From Bacteroidales bacterium (GTDB lineage Bacteria; Bacteroidota; Bacteroidia; Bacteroidales; UBA932), in assembly GCA_024398075.1 (NCBI GenBank), contig JAKSJM010000007.1, positions 1 through 64,000 on the forward strand: DNA of 64,000 nucleotides. Direction: 5' to 3'. Within the stretch, counting starts at the first letter, position 1. Every line of letters begins with the position of its first letter. Below are positions 42,818-52,593 of the stretch, piece by piece. Under the pieces are notes generated by a model, which saw only the letters and a program-made list of their open reading frames with translations, made no database searches and had not been told where the DNA came from. The position numbers were made by a program, and so were the translations under genes.

Positions 42818-45800
42818 TTAGAATTTGAGACTTACACCAAATACAGCCTTCTTAGAGGTAGGATAGTTACCCTTATCTACACCAAGGCTGCTACCGCCAC
42901 CGTTAACCTCTGGGTCGAATCCAGGATACTTGGTGAATGTGAACCAGTCATCAAGCGATGCGTAGATACGAAGATTTGAGATCTGAACCTTCTTGGTAAG
43001 CTTTGAAGGTAGTGTGTAACCAAGCTGCATCTGCTTGATCTTGAAGTATGAACCGTCAAATACTGATGCACTTGAAACCATGTACTTATCCATGTCATTT
43101 GCACCTGCCTTTGGCTGAGTAGCATTGGTGTGTGAAGGAGTCCAGCGGTCCTCGGTGAAGTAGGTAAGCTTGTTCAGGATATAGTCTGAACGGTTAAGAC
43201 AGCAGTAGATGTCATTTCCATAAGAACCTGTACCGAATACGATGAAATCGAGACCCTTCCATGCAAGATTGAGGGTGAGACCGTATGTGAGGTCAGCCAT
43301 ACCCTTACCGATTTCGGTCTTGTCGGCATCATTGATCTCGCCGTCTTTGTTGATATCAACGAAGAGAGGGGTACCGGTGATTGGGTCGATCTTGTCGAAC
43401 TTATATCCATAGAAATACCATGCTGGGTGACCTACCTCGAAAGCGGTGATGGTTCCATAAGTATGGAATGTGGCACCGGTCATTCTGTCGAGGGTCTCGT
43501 GAAGCTTGGTAACCTTGTTCTTAAGTGTAGCTACATTGCCACGAATACCATAATGAACATCACCGATAGCATCCTGCCATCCAAGTTCAAGCTCAAAACC
43601 GGTATTCATGATATGACCAGCATTGATAGGAGAAGCTGAGTTACCTACTACGGTAGAAGGAGTGATACCAGAAACGATGAGGTCCTTGGTAGTCTTGTTG
43701 AACCAGTCAGCTGTGAGTGTGAGTCTGTCATTAAGGAAACGAGCATCGAGACCGATGTTTGTCTGTTCAGACTTCTCCCAGCCAAGCTCAGGGTTACCAG
43801 TAGCAGATGGAGCATAACCAGGAACATAATTGAGACCCTGTCCAGTAGGATACTCACCAGTAGAGGTGATTACAGTAGCATAGCGATAGCCACCAAGTCC
43901 AGCGGTAGAACCGTTCTGTCCCCATGATGCACGAACCTTCAACTGGTTAAGCCAGCTTCTGGTAGACTCCATGAAATCCTCACGTGATACAGTCCAACCT
44001 GCAGATACTGCAGGGAAGAAGCCCCAGCGGTTTGTAACAGGAAGAACTGAAAGGTCAGCTGCGTCAGCGCGGAGAGATGCCTGGAAATAGTACTTACCCT
44101 GGTAGTCGTAGTTTACACGTCCAAAGTATGAAAGTTTGCGGCCAAGGCCTTCCTCACCACCACCGACACTCATGATAGCTGAGTTTGTCTTCTGGCTGAA
44201 GTAAAGGAAGAGTGGATCGTCCTTCTTGAAACCTGAATCGAATGAGGTGTGGTCTTCATTCCAACCAGAACCCTTGACACTACCGTTAACACCGAATGAA
44301 CGGCTCTCGGTAAATGACATACCGGCCATGAGGTTGATGTTATGACCACCCTTGAACGACTTGTTGTAGTTCATGAAGTTCTCCCACTGCCAGTATGAAG
44401 AAGAGCTGCTGCTCGCGCTTACGCTGAGGATATCATTGCTCTTCTGGGCATTGTAGTAATAGTCATTTGAATATCCGTAACTCTCACCTGCATTAAGCAT
44501 ATAACCAAGGCGTGAGGTGAAAACGAAGCCCTTGAAAGGCTTGAAGTTGATGTAGGTGGTTCCGTTGATATTGAAACCACGGCTGGTGCTGTAACCGCTG
44601 TCGCGTGAAACGAATGGATGGATGTTCTCACCGGTCACGAACTGTGAAGGTGCCCATACATTGCCCTTACCGTCTCCGAGGAGCTCTGGCATGTTAGGAT
44701 CATCATAAATCTTCTGAAGATAAGCAGGAAGATTGTTCACGCTGTAGCTTACAGGAGTAAGAGGATCAAGCTGAAGGACAGAGAGAAGGAATGAACCATA
44801 CTCGCTACCCTCTGATACAGAACGTGACTTGTAGTACTCGATCTGGTTGTTTGTACCGACCTCAAGCCAGCTCTTGATATTTCTGGTAGCATTGATCATG
44901 TAAGTAAGACGAGAGTAAACATCGTTATTACCTGTGATCATACCATTATTGTCAAGGTAAGAACCAGACATGAAAACAGAACCCTTCTCGTCACCCGCTG
45001 AGAATGAGAGGTTATGGCGCTGCATGATTGAAGTCTCGAAAGCTTCCTTGGTCCAGTCAGTGTTTGTCTTGAAATCCCAGCACTGGTTGACCTTGTCCAT
45101 ATCGAGAAGGCCACCTTCTGTGAAATACTCGACCCACTGCTCTGCATTCATCATGTGAGGCACTTTACCAAGGCTCTGCATGGTGTACTGGAAATCATAG
45201 CTGATGGTACCGTCACCCTTACCCTTTCTGGTGGTTACGAGGATGACACCATTACCTGCAGCCACACCATAGATAGCTGCTGATGCAGCATCCTTGAGGA
45301 CTTCCATCGACTCGATGTCATTAGGATCGATACCGGCAATGCTACCGATACGTCCATCGATGACGTAAAGAGGAGAGGTAGAGCTGTTTGAAGAAATACC
45401 ACGGATACGAACGCTTGGAGAAGCACCAGGAGCGGCAGAATTTGTAAGAACCTGAACACCGGCTGTCTTACCCTGAAGTGCCTGGGCGGCAGAGGTGATG
45501 GTACGGTTCTCGATGTCTTCGCTCTTCACCTGTGAGATCGCACCGGTGAGATCGCTCTTCTTCTGTACACCGTAACCGACAACTACGACCTCATCAAGGA
45601 ACTCCTGGTCCTCACCGAGGGTTACGTTGAGCGGGCTGGCCGATGCAGGAAGTTCCTGGGTAGCGCAGCCGATGCACTGGAATACGAGAATTGCATTTGC
45701 CTTCACTGTGATGGAATAGTTACCATCGAGGTCAGTGATAGCACCATTGCTTGTGCCCTTCTCCATTACGGTAGCACCAATGAGTGGGTTACCCTGGGAG

Positions 45801-45907
45801 TCAACTACAGTACCTGTGATAGTCTTGTTCTGCGCAGCGGCAGTGAAGACTGTGAGGACTGCAAACAGTGCAACAAGCATTGCTCTTTTAAGAAATGATT
45901 GTTTCAT
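42818..45907 (-). CDS. SusC/RagA-family TonB-dependent outer-membrane transporter
   Basis: The 1029-residue protein has a signal peptide, a carboxypeptidase-like regulatory domain (ITGTVVDSQGNPLIGATV), a TonB-box-like DEVVVVGYG, a plug (DIESMEVLKDAASAAIYG) and a 22-strand barrel ending in KAVFGVSLKF. It imports oligosaccharides held by SusD using TonB energy. An uncommon Cys pair (QCIGCATQ, near 75) lies in the N-terminal domain, where family members usually have aromatic or polar residues. The susCD pair is divergent from the hybrid regulator. A minus-strand TAAATTTG box at 45965-45972 leaves a leader of about 55 nt. Confidence 0.95.
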   Translation of the reverse strand: MKQSFLKRAMLVALFAVLTVFTAAAQNKTITGTVVDSQGNPLIGATVMEKGTSNGAITDLDGNYSITVKANAILVFQCIGCATQELPASASPLNVTLGEDQEFLDEVVVVGYGVQKKSDLTGAISQVKSEDIENRTITSAAQALQGKTAGVQVLTNSAAPGASPSVRIRGISSNSSTSPLYVIDGRIGSIAGIDPNDIESMEVLKDAASAAIYGVAAGNGVILVTTRKGKGDGTISYDFQYTMQSLGKVPHMMNAEQWVEYFTEGGLLDMDKVNQCWDFKTNTDWTKEAFETSIMQRHNLSFSAGDEKGSVFMSGSYLDNNGMITGNNDVYSRLTYMINATRNIKSWLEVGTNNQIEYYKSRSVSEGSEYGSFLLSVLQLDPLTPVSYSVNNLPAYLQKIYDDPNMPELLGDGKGNVWAPSQFVTGENIHPFVSRDSGYSTSRGFNINGTTYINFKPFKGFVFTSRLGYMLNAGESYGYSNDYYYNAQKSNDILSVSASSSSSSYWQWENFMNYNKSFKGGHNINLMAGMSFTESRSFGVNGSVKGSGWNEDHTSFDSGFKKDDPLFLYFSQKTNSAIMSVGGGEEGLGRKLSYFGRVNYDYQGKYYFQASLRADAADLSVLPVTNRWGFFPAVSAGWTVSREDFMESTRSWLNQLKVRASWGQNGSTAGLGGYRYATVITSTGEYPTGQGLNYVPGYAPSATGNPELGWEKSEQTNIGLDARFLNDRLTLTADWFNKTTKDLIVSGITPSTVVGNSASPINAGHIMNTGFELELGWQDAIGDVHYGIRGNVATLKNKVTKLHETLDRMTGATFHTYGTITAFEVGHPAWYFYGYKFDKIDPITGTPLFVDINKDGEINDADKTEIGKGMADLTYGLTLNLAWKGLDFIVFGTGSYGNDIYCCLNRSDYILNKLTYFTEDRWTPSHTNATQPKAGANDMDKYMVSSASVFDGSYFKIKQMQLGYTLPSKLTKKVQISNLRIYASLDDWFTFTKYPGFDPEVNGGGSSLGVDKGNYPTSKKAVFGVSLKF

Positions 45908-45964
45908 TTGTTTTATTGATTATTGGTTTTGGTTTATGTTATAATTCCATGAATTTTAACGTTG

Positions 45965-46062
45965 CAAATTTACATATTGATGTATTCTTAGAAGTTTTGC
46001 ATACATTCAAACATTTTAAGATTTGTACAAAATACAGTTTTCATATTTTTCCATTATATTTG
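45965..46062. promoter_or_regulatory. Divergent susC / hybrid-sensor promoter region
   Basis: TAAATTTG on the minus strand (45965-45972) precedes susC; TATATTTG on the plus strand (46055-46062) precedes the regulator. The 82 bp between the boxes is AT-rich and is the likely site for regulator binding at susC, though I see no clear direct repeat. Confidence 0.5.
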
Positions 46063-46082
46063 AGTCAAATATGGCTCGCTAT

Positions 46083-49000
46083 ATGACATTCAGACATTTA
46101 ACCATACTGATTTCGCTTGTACTCGCATCATGCGGCATGCAGGACAAGCATAATAAAGAAGATTTCTCCAATCAAAAGGAGAAGGTATATGCTTCTACCC
46201 TATCGAACCAGATTGTATATGGAATAACTCAGGACAAGAATGGTCATATCTGGATAGGAACGTTCCGAGGTCTTGACAAATATGACGGCAACACATTCAC
46301 CCATTATTTCTGCTATTCAAACGACGAGGGACTCTTTGACAACCACATCACCGATGTCTTCAAAGACAGCAAGGACAGGATGTGGATAGCATCAGTGAAC
46401 GGAGTCTGCATCTACCAGGACGACGACCATTTCAAGCGTCTCGAACTTGACGACAGGAACAGGAATATAACGAAAATCCTCGAAAGCTCGGATGGGAAGA
46501 TCTTCATGTACTCATCCACGGCACTTCTCTGCTATGATGAGCAAAGCGAGCACATAAAGCCAGTTCTAAGCGATTCCAATTATCCATTCTTTTCCAGTTT
46601 CGCAGCCGGCACTGATGGCACGATCTGGGCAGTAAGTTTCAACAACATCATTGGCTACAACTCTAGCACGTACGATCTGCTGGGACGATATGAGTGCCCA
46701 GGCAATGTAAGCGGCTGGAACATAGACCCCAATGGAGATATTTGGCTGTGCACAGAGAAAGGCTTCTACATCTTCAGCACCATCTCTCGCCAGTTCAGCG
46801 AAGCGCCTGCCGCACTCCGAGCGAAGACGCGCTTCAATCCATCGGAAGTATATAGAGTCTTCCCTATCGACGACACACACATTCTATTTGCTACCAGAAG
46901 CGAAGATATCTACATATATGGAAGGAAAAGCGGAAGGCTCCTGCATCAAGATGACAAGGACTTTCCATTCTATGTGCCTCATTTAAGGAATATTAATAGC
47001 ATTTTCAGGGACGACGCCCACAATATCTGGTTTGGACTCGAGGATGAAGGATTCTTTCTTGCCGAGAGAAACAAGAGCATATTCGGCAGTTACCGAGCAC
47101 TACAGGAAAGACTTAGCGGAGAACAAGTCACATCCATTGTCACAAACAAGGAGGGCTCCGTCATCATAGCAGCCACAAAACATGCAGGAGTATTCACATA
47201 CGACTGCATGACTGACAGAATCATTGCTCACAAAGGCATCAAGGCGAAGATGCTTCTATGCGATTCCCGAGGGAACATCTGGACCAGCTCCGAGACAGAA
47301 TACAACGTGAACAGGTATACATTGACCCACGGCGAGCTGAAGCATGACAAGACATACCCTGTCAGCTTCATACTGTCTATGAAGGAAGGCTCTGACGGAG
47401 ACATTTGGTTCTCTGGGCTCGGGGAGCAAATATGGCGTTACGACTACAGCAGTGACAGCTTTGAAGGAGTACAGGCATACAAGGACAACCAGTTCACATT
47501 CATTCCTGGAATGCTGTCACTTGATGACTCAAGCATGATGGTCTGCGGATTCTACCGAGATCCTGTCATAGTTAACACCCGCACGAAGCAGCAGCAGTCG
47601 CTTAGCGTATCGGGGGACGACATGAAACTGTGCATCAAGCGTTCCGTAATGGTGCCTACGGCTATGATGAAGGATGCCAATGGGAAAGTATGGATCGGAA
47701 CCGTTGCCAATGGACTCCTTTGTTACGACCAAGAAGCCAAGCGCCTCTCACCTATCGATGGATCACCTTGCGTAGATATATCATCCATAGAGCAAGACAC
47801 GAATGGAAACATCTGGGTGTCAACCATGTACGGCATAGGAAGGCTGAATCCAGAAAACGGAGAGTTCGCAAATTTCTACTTTGACAATACAGGAAAGAGC
47901 AATCAGTACTACGACCGTTCTTCATGCGTAATGCCTGATGGGACCATCATTTTCGGTGGTCCACACGGCATAACGACCATCAAGGCAAATTCCGGAAACA
48001 ATGCTATCAAGCTTCCACTGGTTTTCGAGGACATGAAGGTTTACAACGAGTTCTTGAGGCCTAGCGAGAAAGGGTCCATCTCGAAGAATTTAAGTGAGAA
48101 ACCTAAAGTCAAGCTGACCCACAAACAGAATAGTTTCAGCATCAGATATTCACTTCTGGACTACGCAAGTAGCGGACGAAGCCATTTCTACTACAAGTTG
48201 GAAGGATATGACAAGCAGTGGCATGACGCTGGAGACAACACTGAGGCATACTACACTAGAGTAGGTGCTGGAAACTACACATTCAGAGTGCGTTATGAGG
48301 ACGACTCAAAGAATGTTCAGTCTGCCGAAGAAAGCCTCTCCATAAGCATCAAGGCTGCGCCGTGGATATCTTGGTGGGCTATAGCTCTCTATACTTTCAT
48401 TATCGGAATGATAGTATACCAAATCTATAGGATGCGCAAGAAGATAAAGAAAGCGTCAGAAGAACAGCAAAGGCTTGAGTACGAGAAAGAGCAGGAGAAG
48501 AGACTTAACAAGATGAATATGAGTTTCTTCGCCAACGTAGCTCATGAGTTTAGGACTCCACTTACCACCATCAAGGGGCCCATCGACATTCTCAGCGACA
48601 GCGAAAACTTCAGCAAAGATCAAAAGAAGATGCTGGGAGTGATGCAGAAGAGCACCGAGAGAATGATGAGTCTGGTAGATCAGTTCCTTGACATCAACAA
48701 ACTTGAGAATGACACACTTAAGCTCCAGGTCGCCAAACGAAACATAAGCGAAGACCTGAGGACATTTGTAGACTACTTCGAGGTCGCCGCGAAGATGAAG
48801 AACATCGTCATAACCACGGAAGGTTTTGAGGACAACTTCGATATGCTCTACGACCAGGACAAACTATATAAGATGGTTTCGAACCTGATGTCAAATGCCA
48901 TCAAATACACGGAGGTCGGAGGTGCCATCAAGGTCGGATTCTACAAGAGTGGAGAGAATGTCAATATCTATGTCGCAGACAATGGTATCGGCATAGCTCC

Positions 49001-50054
49001 GGAGCTTAGAGAAAAAGTATTTGAGAGATACTATCGCATACCAGGAACTTCTGCATGGGGCACCGGAATCGGCCTTTACTATGTCAAGGCCTTGGCTGAA
49101 GTTCATCATGGAAGCATACGTTGCACAGAAAACGACCAGAATGAGCAGAAGAAGGGATCCATCTTCACCCTCACCCTGCCATATGCAGACTCAGCTTATA
49201 AAGAGAATGAAATCGTAAAGGGGCTCTCACAGAGCGAGCAGTTCCCTATCAAGGCCAATGTTTTCGAGGATACTGTCGATGGTGAAGGAAGTACAAAGAT
49301 TATGATAGTCGACGACGACTTGGACATATGTAACTACTTGAAAATCCTTCTCAGCAGCGCAGGTTATAACACGATGACATGCTTTGATGCCGAGAGCGCT
49401 ATGAGTAGAATCAAGGAATGGGAGCCTGACCTAGTGCTTAGCGACGTGGCAATGCCAGGAACAGATGGTTATGAGCTTTGTAGAAACATAAGAAATGACA
49501 TGTCCATCAGCCATATTCCAGTCATACTGGTAACCGCAAAGACAAGTGTGAACGATCAGGTGATGGGCCTCGACAGCGGGGCAGATGCCTACATAACGAA
49601 ACCATTTGATCCTAAGTACCTTATAGCCCTTATCAAGTCTATGCTTGACAAACGCCAGAGCGTTCAGAAAGCCTTGAACGAGAGCACGGATGTAGAGGTG
49701 ATCAAGGAAGAAGACAATCTCTCGCTTCATGACAAGGCTTTCCTCGGAGAGCTGTACAAAGTCATGGAAAGCAGTATGGGAGAGCTTGAACTTGATGTCA
49801 ATGATCTCGCCACGAGTCTACACATCTCTCGCACAAAGCTCTATTACAAGGTTAAGGGACTCACAGGCGAAAGCCCTGCGGCATTCTTCAAGAACTACAA
49901 GCTGAACAAGGCTGCAGAACTTATCTGCGAGGGCAAATACAACATCAGCGAAATCTCGGACATCACAGGATTTACAAGCCTCAGCCACTTCTCGACATCG
50001 TTCAAGAAGCACTTCGGCATGTCTCCAAGCGAATATGCAAAGAACAAGAAATAG
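46083..50054 (+). CDS. Hybrid two-component system sensor-regulator (HTCS)
   Basis: The protein of about 1323 residues combines all parts of a phosphorelay in one chain. Beta-propeller repeats of the Reg_prop type (DKNGHIWIGTFRGLDKYDG and similar) fill most of the first 680 residues, followed by a Y_Y_Y domain, one membrane helix (about 763-785), a histidine kinase (FANVAHEFRTPL, H821; N and G boxes VSNLMSNAIKY, DNGIGI), a receiver domain (phosphoacceptor D1121) and an AraC-type DNA-binding end. It senses an oligosaccharide in the periplasm and activates the susCD locus. I prefer the ATG at 46083; 46071 is possible but lies too close to the -7 box. The N-terminus reads like a lipoprotein signal (LISLVLASC). 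Confidence 0.95.
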   Translation: MTFRHLTILISLVLASCGMQDKHNKEDFSNQKEKVYASTLSNQIVYGITQDKNGHIWIGTFRGLDKYDGNTFTHYFCYSNDEGLFDNHITDVFKDSKDRMWIASVNGVCIYQDDDHFKRLELDDRNRNITKILESSDGKIFMYSSTALLCYDEQSEHIKPVLSDSNYPFFSSFAAGTDGTIWAVSFNNIIGYNSSTYDLLGRYECPGNVSGWNIDPNGDIWLCTEKGFYIFSTISRQFSEAPAALRAKTRFNPSEVYRVFPIDDTHILFATRSEDIYIYGRKSGRLLHQDDKDFPFYVPHLRNINSIFRDDAHNIWFGLEDEGFFLAERNKSIFGSYRALQERLSGEQVTSIVTNKEGSVIIAATKHAGVFTYDCMTDRIIAHKGIKAKMLLCDSRGNIWTSSETEYNVNRYTLTHGELKHDKTYPVSFILSMKEGSDGDIWFSGLGEQIWRYDYSSDSFEGVQAYKDNQFTFIPGMLSLDDSSMMVCGFYRDPVIVNTRTKQQQSLSVSGDDMKLCIKRSVMVPTAMMKDANGKVWIGTVANGLLCYDQEAKRLSPIDGSPCVDISSIEQDTNGNIWVSTMYGIGRLNPENGEFANFYFDNTGKSNQYYDRSSCVMPDGTIIFGGPHGITTIKANSGNNAIKLPLVFEDMKVYNEFLRPSEKGSISKNLSEKPKVKLTHKQNSFSIRYSLLDYASSGRSHFYYKLEGYDKQWHDAGDNTEAYYTRVGAGNYTFRVRYEDDSKNVQSAEESLSISIKAAPWISWWAIALYTFIIGMIVYQIYRMRKKIKKASEEQQRLEYEKEQEKRLNKMNMSFFANVAHEFRTPLTTIKGPIDILSDSENFSKDQKKMLGVMQKSTERMMSLVDQFLDINKLENDTLKLQVAKRNISEDLRTFVDYFEVAAKMKNIVITTEGFEDNFDMLYDQDKLYKMVSNLMSNAIKYTEVGGAIKVGFYKSGENVNIYVADNGIGIAPELREKVFERYYRIPGTSAWGTGIGLYYVKALAEVHHGSIRCTENDQNEQKKGSIFTLTLPYADSAYKENEIVKGLSQSEQFPIKANVFEDTVDGEGSTKIMIVDDDLDICNYLKILLSSAGYNTMTCFDAESAMSRIKEWEPDLVLSDVAMPGTDGYELCRNIRNDMSISHIPVILVTAKTSVNDQVMGLDSGADAYITKPFDPKYLIALIKSMLDKRQSVQKALNESTDVEVIKEEDNLSLHDKAFLGELYKVMESSMGELELDVNDLATSLHISRTKLYYKVKGLTGESPAAFFKNYKLNKAAELICEGKYNISEISDITGFTSLSHFSTSFKKHFGMSPSEYAKNKK

Positions 50055-51185
50055 CTACCTGTAAGCCACCACATGGTGGTTTGCGAGAGGCTCGCGAAGG
50101 AAGTATGAAGCGGCTCCTGGAGCCTCGACCACGATCTGGGTGCGGCAGAGGCCGGCCTCAGAGCGGTTCTCAAGTATGCGGGCAGGTATCTCCACCATGC
50201 TCTTCAGGTCAGGGGCGAACTTGCAGATGACTACCTCTCTCTCCTCCATCTCGCCCTTGATGGCGGTACCGATGCCAGACTCGAAGTGAGTGGTATAGCG
50301 GAATGATGTCAGCATGCTGAAAGGCACTGTGCAGTGCGCGAAAAGGAACTTGTCGCCGGAGATGCGCGAGAGGTTGCACTGGAAGCCTGGGCAAGAGTAT
50401 TTCTTCTGAAGCCAGACCATGGTGAGGAGCGCAGGGATGTCGCCCTCGCAGCTAGACGGAATGCCTTCGGAGTTCAGGCGAGCAAGGGCTAGACAGCCCG
50501 TGTTATGCACAGTATCAAGAAGGTCGAAACACCTGATAGTGAGGCCACTGAGTCCATATCTAGAGATAAGGCGCTTGAGTGCGTCATAGATGGCTTCTGA
50601 GCCCTCGAAGCTCCTAGTGTCGCCCTCAAATGACTTCATCTCATCGAGCAGTTCAGCCATAGGGATGTCGACGAGCTCCACATTAAGCTTCTCCTTCGCC
50701 GCGGCATAATCCACACCGGAAGAGATGAGCCAGTCAGAAGGAGCACCCACGACGCCGAGCCTGACGCCACCCAGGTCCACAGGCTCCAGAGGCTTATGCC
50801 ACGACTCCCCTTCTCCCTGTCCACCTTCACCTTCCAGGCGACTGGCAATGTACTCGGGACTGCCATGAAGGATCTCGCCAGACTGACCATTTGCGCGCAG
50901 ATATGAGAGTATCTCCATAGATGCGGCCAATGAATTTGACTTTCCAGAAGTGAGCAGCTTGATATCCCCTTTCAGACCAAGGCTCTTGAAAATGCCTTCT
51001 GTGCCACCTGTGCGGACATAGATGACATCTGCATCATGCTCGCCGTAGCTGGAAAAGTCGTCACCGAAATATTCAAAAGGCTCCCCAAGGGCATCTTCAA
51101 TGGCAATGATGAAGTCCTCCTCACGGACATTCTCTGCCACTTCATTATGAAGCGATGAGGTTATAGAGTAAAGTGCTATTGACAT
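50055..51185 (-). CDS. L-fucose/L-arabinose isomerase-like protein
   Basis: The 376-residue protein (ATG at 51185; the frame is open 15 codons upstream) resembles the fucose/arabinose isomerase superfamily. Its first half is Rossmann-like (TSGKSNSLAASMEILSYL; VDLGGVRLGVVGAPSDWL); its second half has the family's metal-site region (NSEGIPSSCEGDIPALLTM, where a Glu/Asp pair is expected) and a late HFESGIGTAIKG loop. It may isomerise a deoxy- or pentose sugar or only share the fold. It is convergent with the HTCS gene, their stop codons abutting, so it is probably an independent unit. Confidence 0.7.
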   Translation of the reverse strand: MSIALYSITSSLHNEVAENVREEDFIIAIEDALGEPFEYFGDDFSSYGEHDADVIYVRTGGTEGIFKSLGLKGDIKLLTSGKSNSLAASMEILSYLRANGQSGEILHGSPEYIASRLEGEGGQGEGESWHKPLEPVDLGGVRLGVVGAPSDWLISSGVDYAAAKEKLNVELVDIPMAELLDEMKSFEGDTRSFEGSEAIYDALKRLISRYGLSGLTIRCFDLLDTVHNTGCLALARLNSEGIPSSCEGDIPALLTMVWLQKKYSCPGFQCNLSRISGDKFLFAHCTVPFSMLTSFRYTTHFESGIGTAIKGEMEEREVVICKFAPDLKSMVEIPARILENRSEAGLCRTQIVVEAPGAASYFLREPLANHHVVAYR

Positions 51186-51271
51186 AAAAAATGTAGTATA
51201 ATATCTTTCAAAGTTAACGAATATTCTCAATTATATCGTACATTTGGTATATATATGACAATCAATTGGAC

Positions 51272-51733
51272 ATGAAGATATACGTAGCATCATCCTGGAG
51301 AAACCAGCACTATCCAGCGGTGGTCGAGGCGCTTCGCGCTGCAGGCCACACGGTATATGATTTCAGAAACCCCGCAGCGAAGGAGTCGCGCGCAGTACTC
51401 GGCCCGGGCGCCCCAGAGGACGACAGCGAGCCTTTCAAGTGGGTGCTTGTCGGCGAGGACTGGCTGGACTGGACTCCTGAGCAGTACAGGGAGAAGCTCC
51501 AGCACCCAAGGTCCGTGCGTCAGTTCGGAAACGACCTCGCTGCCATGGAAGCATGCGACGCATGCGTCATCGTGCTCCCATGTGGCCGCTCGGCTCACAC
51601 GGAGGCAGGATGGTTCAGCGGCAAGGGCAAGAAAACCATTGTCCTTATACCAGAAAAACAAGAGCCTGAACTGATGTACAAGCTCTTTGATGGTGTGGCT
51701 TGTTCCGTGGAGGAACTTGTAGAGATGCTCTAG
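51272..51733 (+). CDS. Nucleoside 2-deoxyribosyltransferase-like protein
   Basis: The ATG at 51272 gives 153 residues. The start MKIYVASSWRNQHYPAVVEAL with DFRNP at about 31-35, followed by ACDACVIVLPCGRSAHTEAGW, matches the nucleoside deoxyribosyltransferase-like family (Asp, Glu and Asn of the base-binding pocket). Such proteins move deoxyribose between bases or hydrolyse nucleotides. It stands alone, with its stop one base from the stop of the convergent SGNH gene. Confidence 0.75.
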   Translation: MKIYVASSWRNQHYPAVVEALRAAGHTVYDFRNPAAKESRAVLGPGAPEDDSEPFKWVLVGEDWLDWTPEQYREKLQHPRSVRQFGNDLAAMEACDACVIVLPCGRSAHTEAGWFSGKGKKTIVLIPEKQEPELMYKLFDGVACSVEELVEML

Positions 51734-51734
51734 G

Positions 51735-52520
51735 CTATTTGCCGGCAGCGATGAATGCAGCCTGCACAGGGCCTATACGCCTGTAGCCTTCCTCATTCAT
51801 GTGAAGCTTGTCCTTCACATAGAACTCAGCACAGTTGAACTCATTGATACCCTGGAGATTGAACTGGTCAAGCACAGGGATGCAGTAGTATGCGCAGCAG
51901 TCTTTCTGGCCCTGCACGTACTCAGCGAAGGTCTTACCTATCTTGTTCGGAACCTCAGAGAATGGGTTGTGACCCGAGTCAGCACTGAAGAAACGGAGTG
52001 AGGTGAAGAAGTAGATCTTCGCCTTCGGATTCTTTTCCAGAATGGTCTTTATGCAGTAGTTGATACCGCCGCACTGGGTGTTCAGCTTGGACTCATCGTA
52101 GCCGTCGTATGCTGTGTAGTCCTTCCATGTGCCGACTTCCCTGCTGTTTGTATAGTCATTTGTCGAAGCCCAGAGGATGTAGACATCGTAGGTATCTGCC
52201 TGAGCCACCTGCTTCTGAAGGGTGTAGCCCTGCTCATTTGAGAAGCCTGCGCCTCCCACTCCATAGGTAACCACCTCAGCACCAAGCATATCCGCCCAGA
52301 TCTGCTTCGCAGCATCAGACTCCTTGTTAACCGAAAGGGAGCCGCCGAACACAGCTATCTTCGCGCCGTAATTCTGAGTACCCTTGTAAGGGCTCTTCTT
52401 CGCCACCTTCTTATCAGGCATAATGTGATGCTTCTCAGGTTCTGGAACCCACTTGGACATCTGTGCAAAAGAGGTCATGCACGCAAGGCAGAGCGACAAT
52501 GTAATGAATAGACGTTTCAT
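51735..52520 (-). CDS. Secreted SGNH/GDSL-type hydrolase with modified nucleophile motif
   Basis: I start at the ATG at 52520 (signal peptide MKRLFITLSLCLACMTSFAQ, then 241 mature residues); the frame is open 85 codons further upstream but that part covers the divergent promoter and has no coding character. Conserved blocks are FGGSLS (nucleophile Ser with Gly in place of the usual Asp), STNDY and DKLHMNEEGY (Asp and His). Acyl or acetyl ester hydrolysis of a glycan is likely, with substrate unknown. A dyad at 52522-52541 touches its start. Confidence 0.8.
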   Translation of the reverse strand: MKRLFITLSLCLACMTSFAQMSKWVPEPEKHHIMPDKKVAKKSPYKGTQNYGAKIAVFGGSLSVNKESDAAKQIWADMLGAEVVTYGVGGAGFSNEQGYTLQKQVAQADTYDVYILWASTNDYTNSREVGTWKDYTAYDGYDESKLNTQCGGINYCIKTILEKNPKAKIYFFTSLRFFSADSGHNPFSEVPNKIGKTFAEYVQGQKDCCAYYCIPVLDQFNLQGINEFNCAEFYVKDKLHMNEEGYRRIGPVQAAFIAAGK

Positions 52521-52521
52521 A

Positions 52522-52541
52522 AAGCAAATATTGATTTGCTT
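52522..52541. promoter_or_regulatory. Dyad AAGCAAAT-ATTG-ATTTGCTT at the SGNH / MBL divergent region
   Basis: A perfect 8-bp inverted repeat with a 4-nt centre lies immediately upstream of the ATG at 52520 and 22 nt before the plus-strand -7 box TATATTTG (52563-52570) of the next gene, so it could control both. Confidence 0.45.
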
Positions 52542-52593
52542 GTAAAGATAGGTATAATTTGATATATTTGAGAAAATTAAACCAAATGTAACT

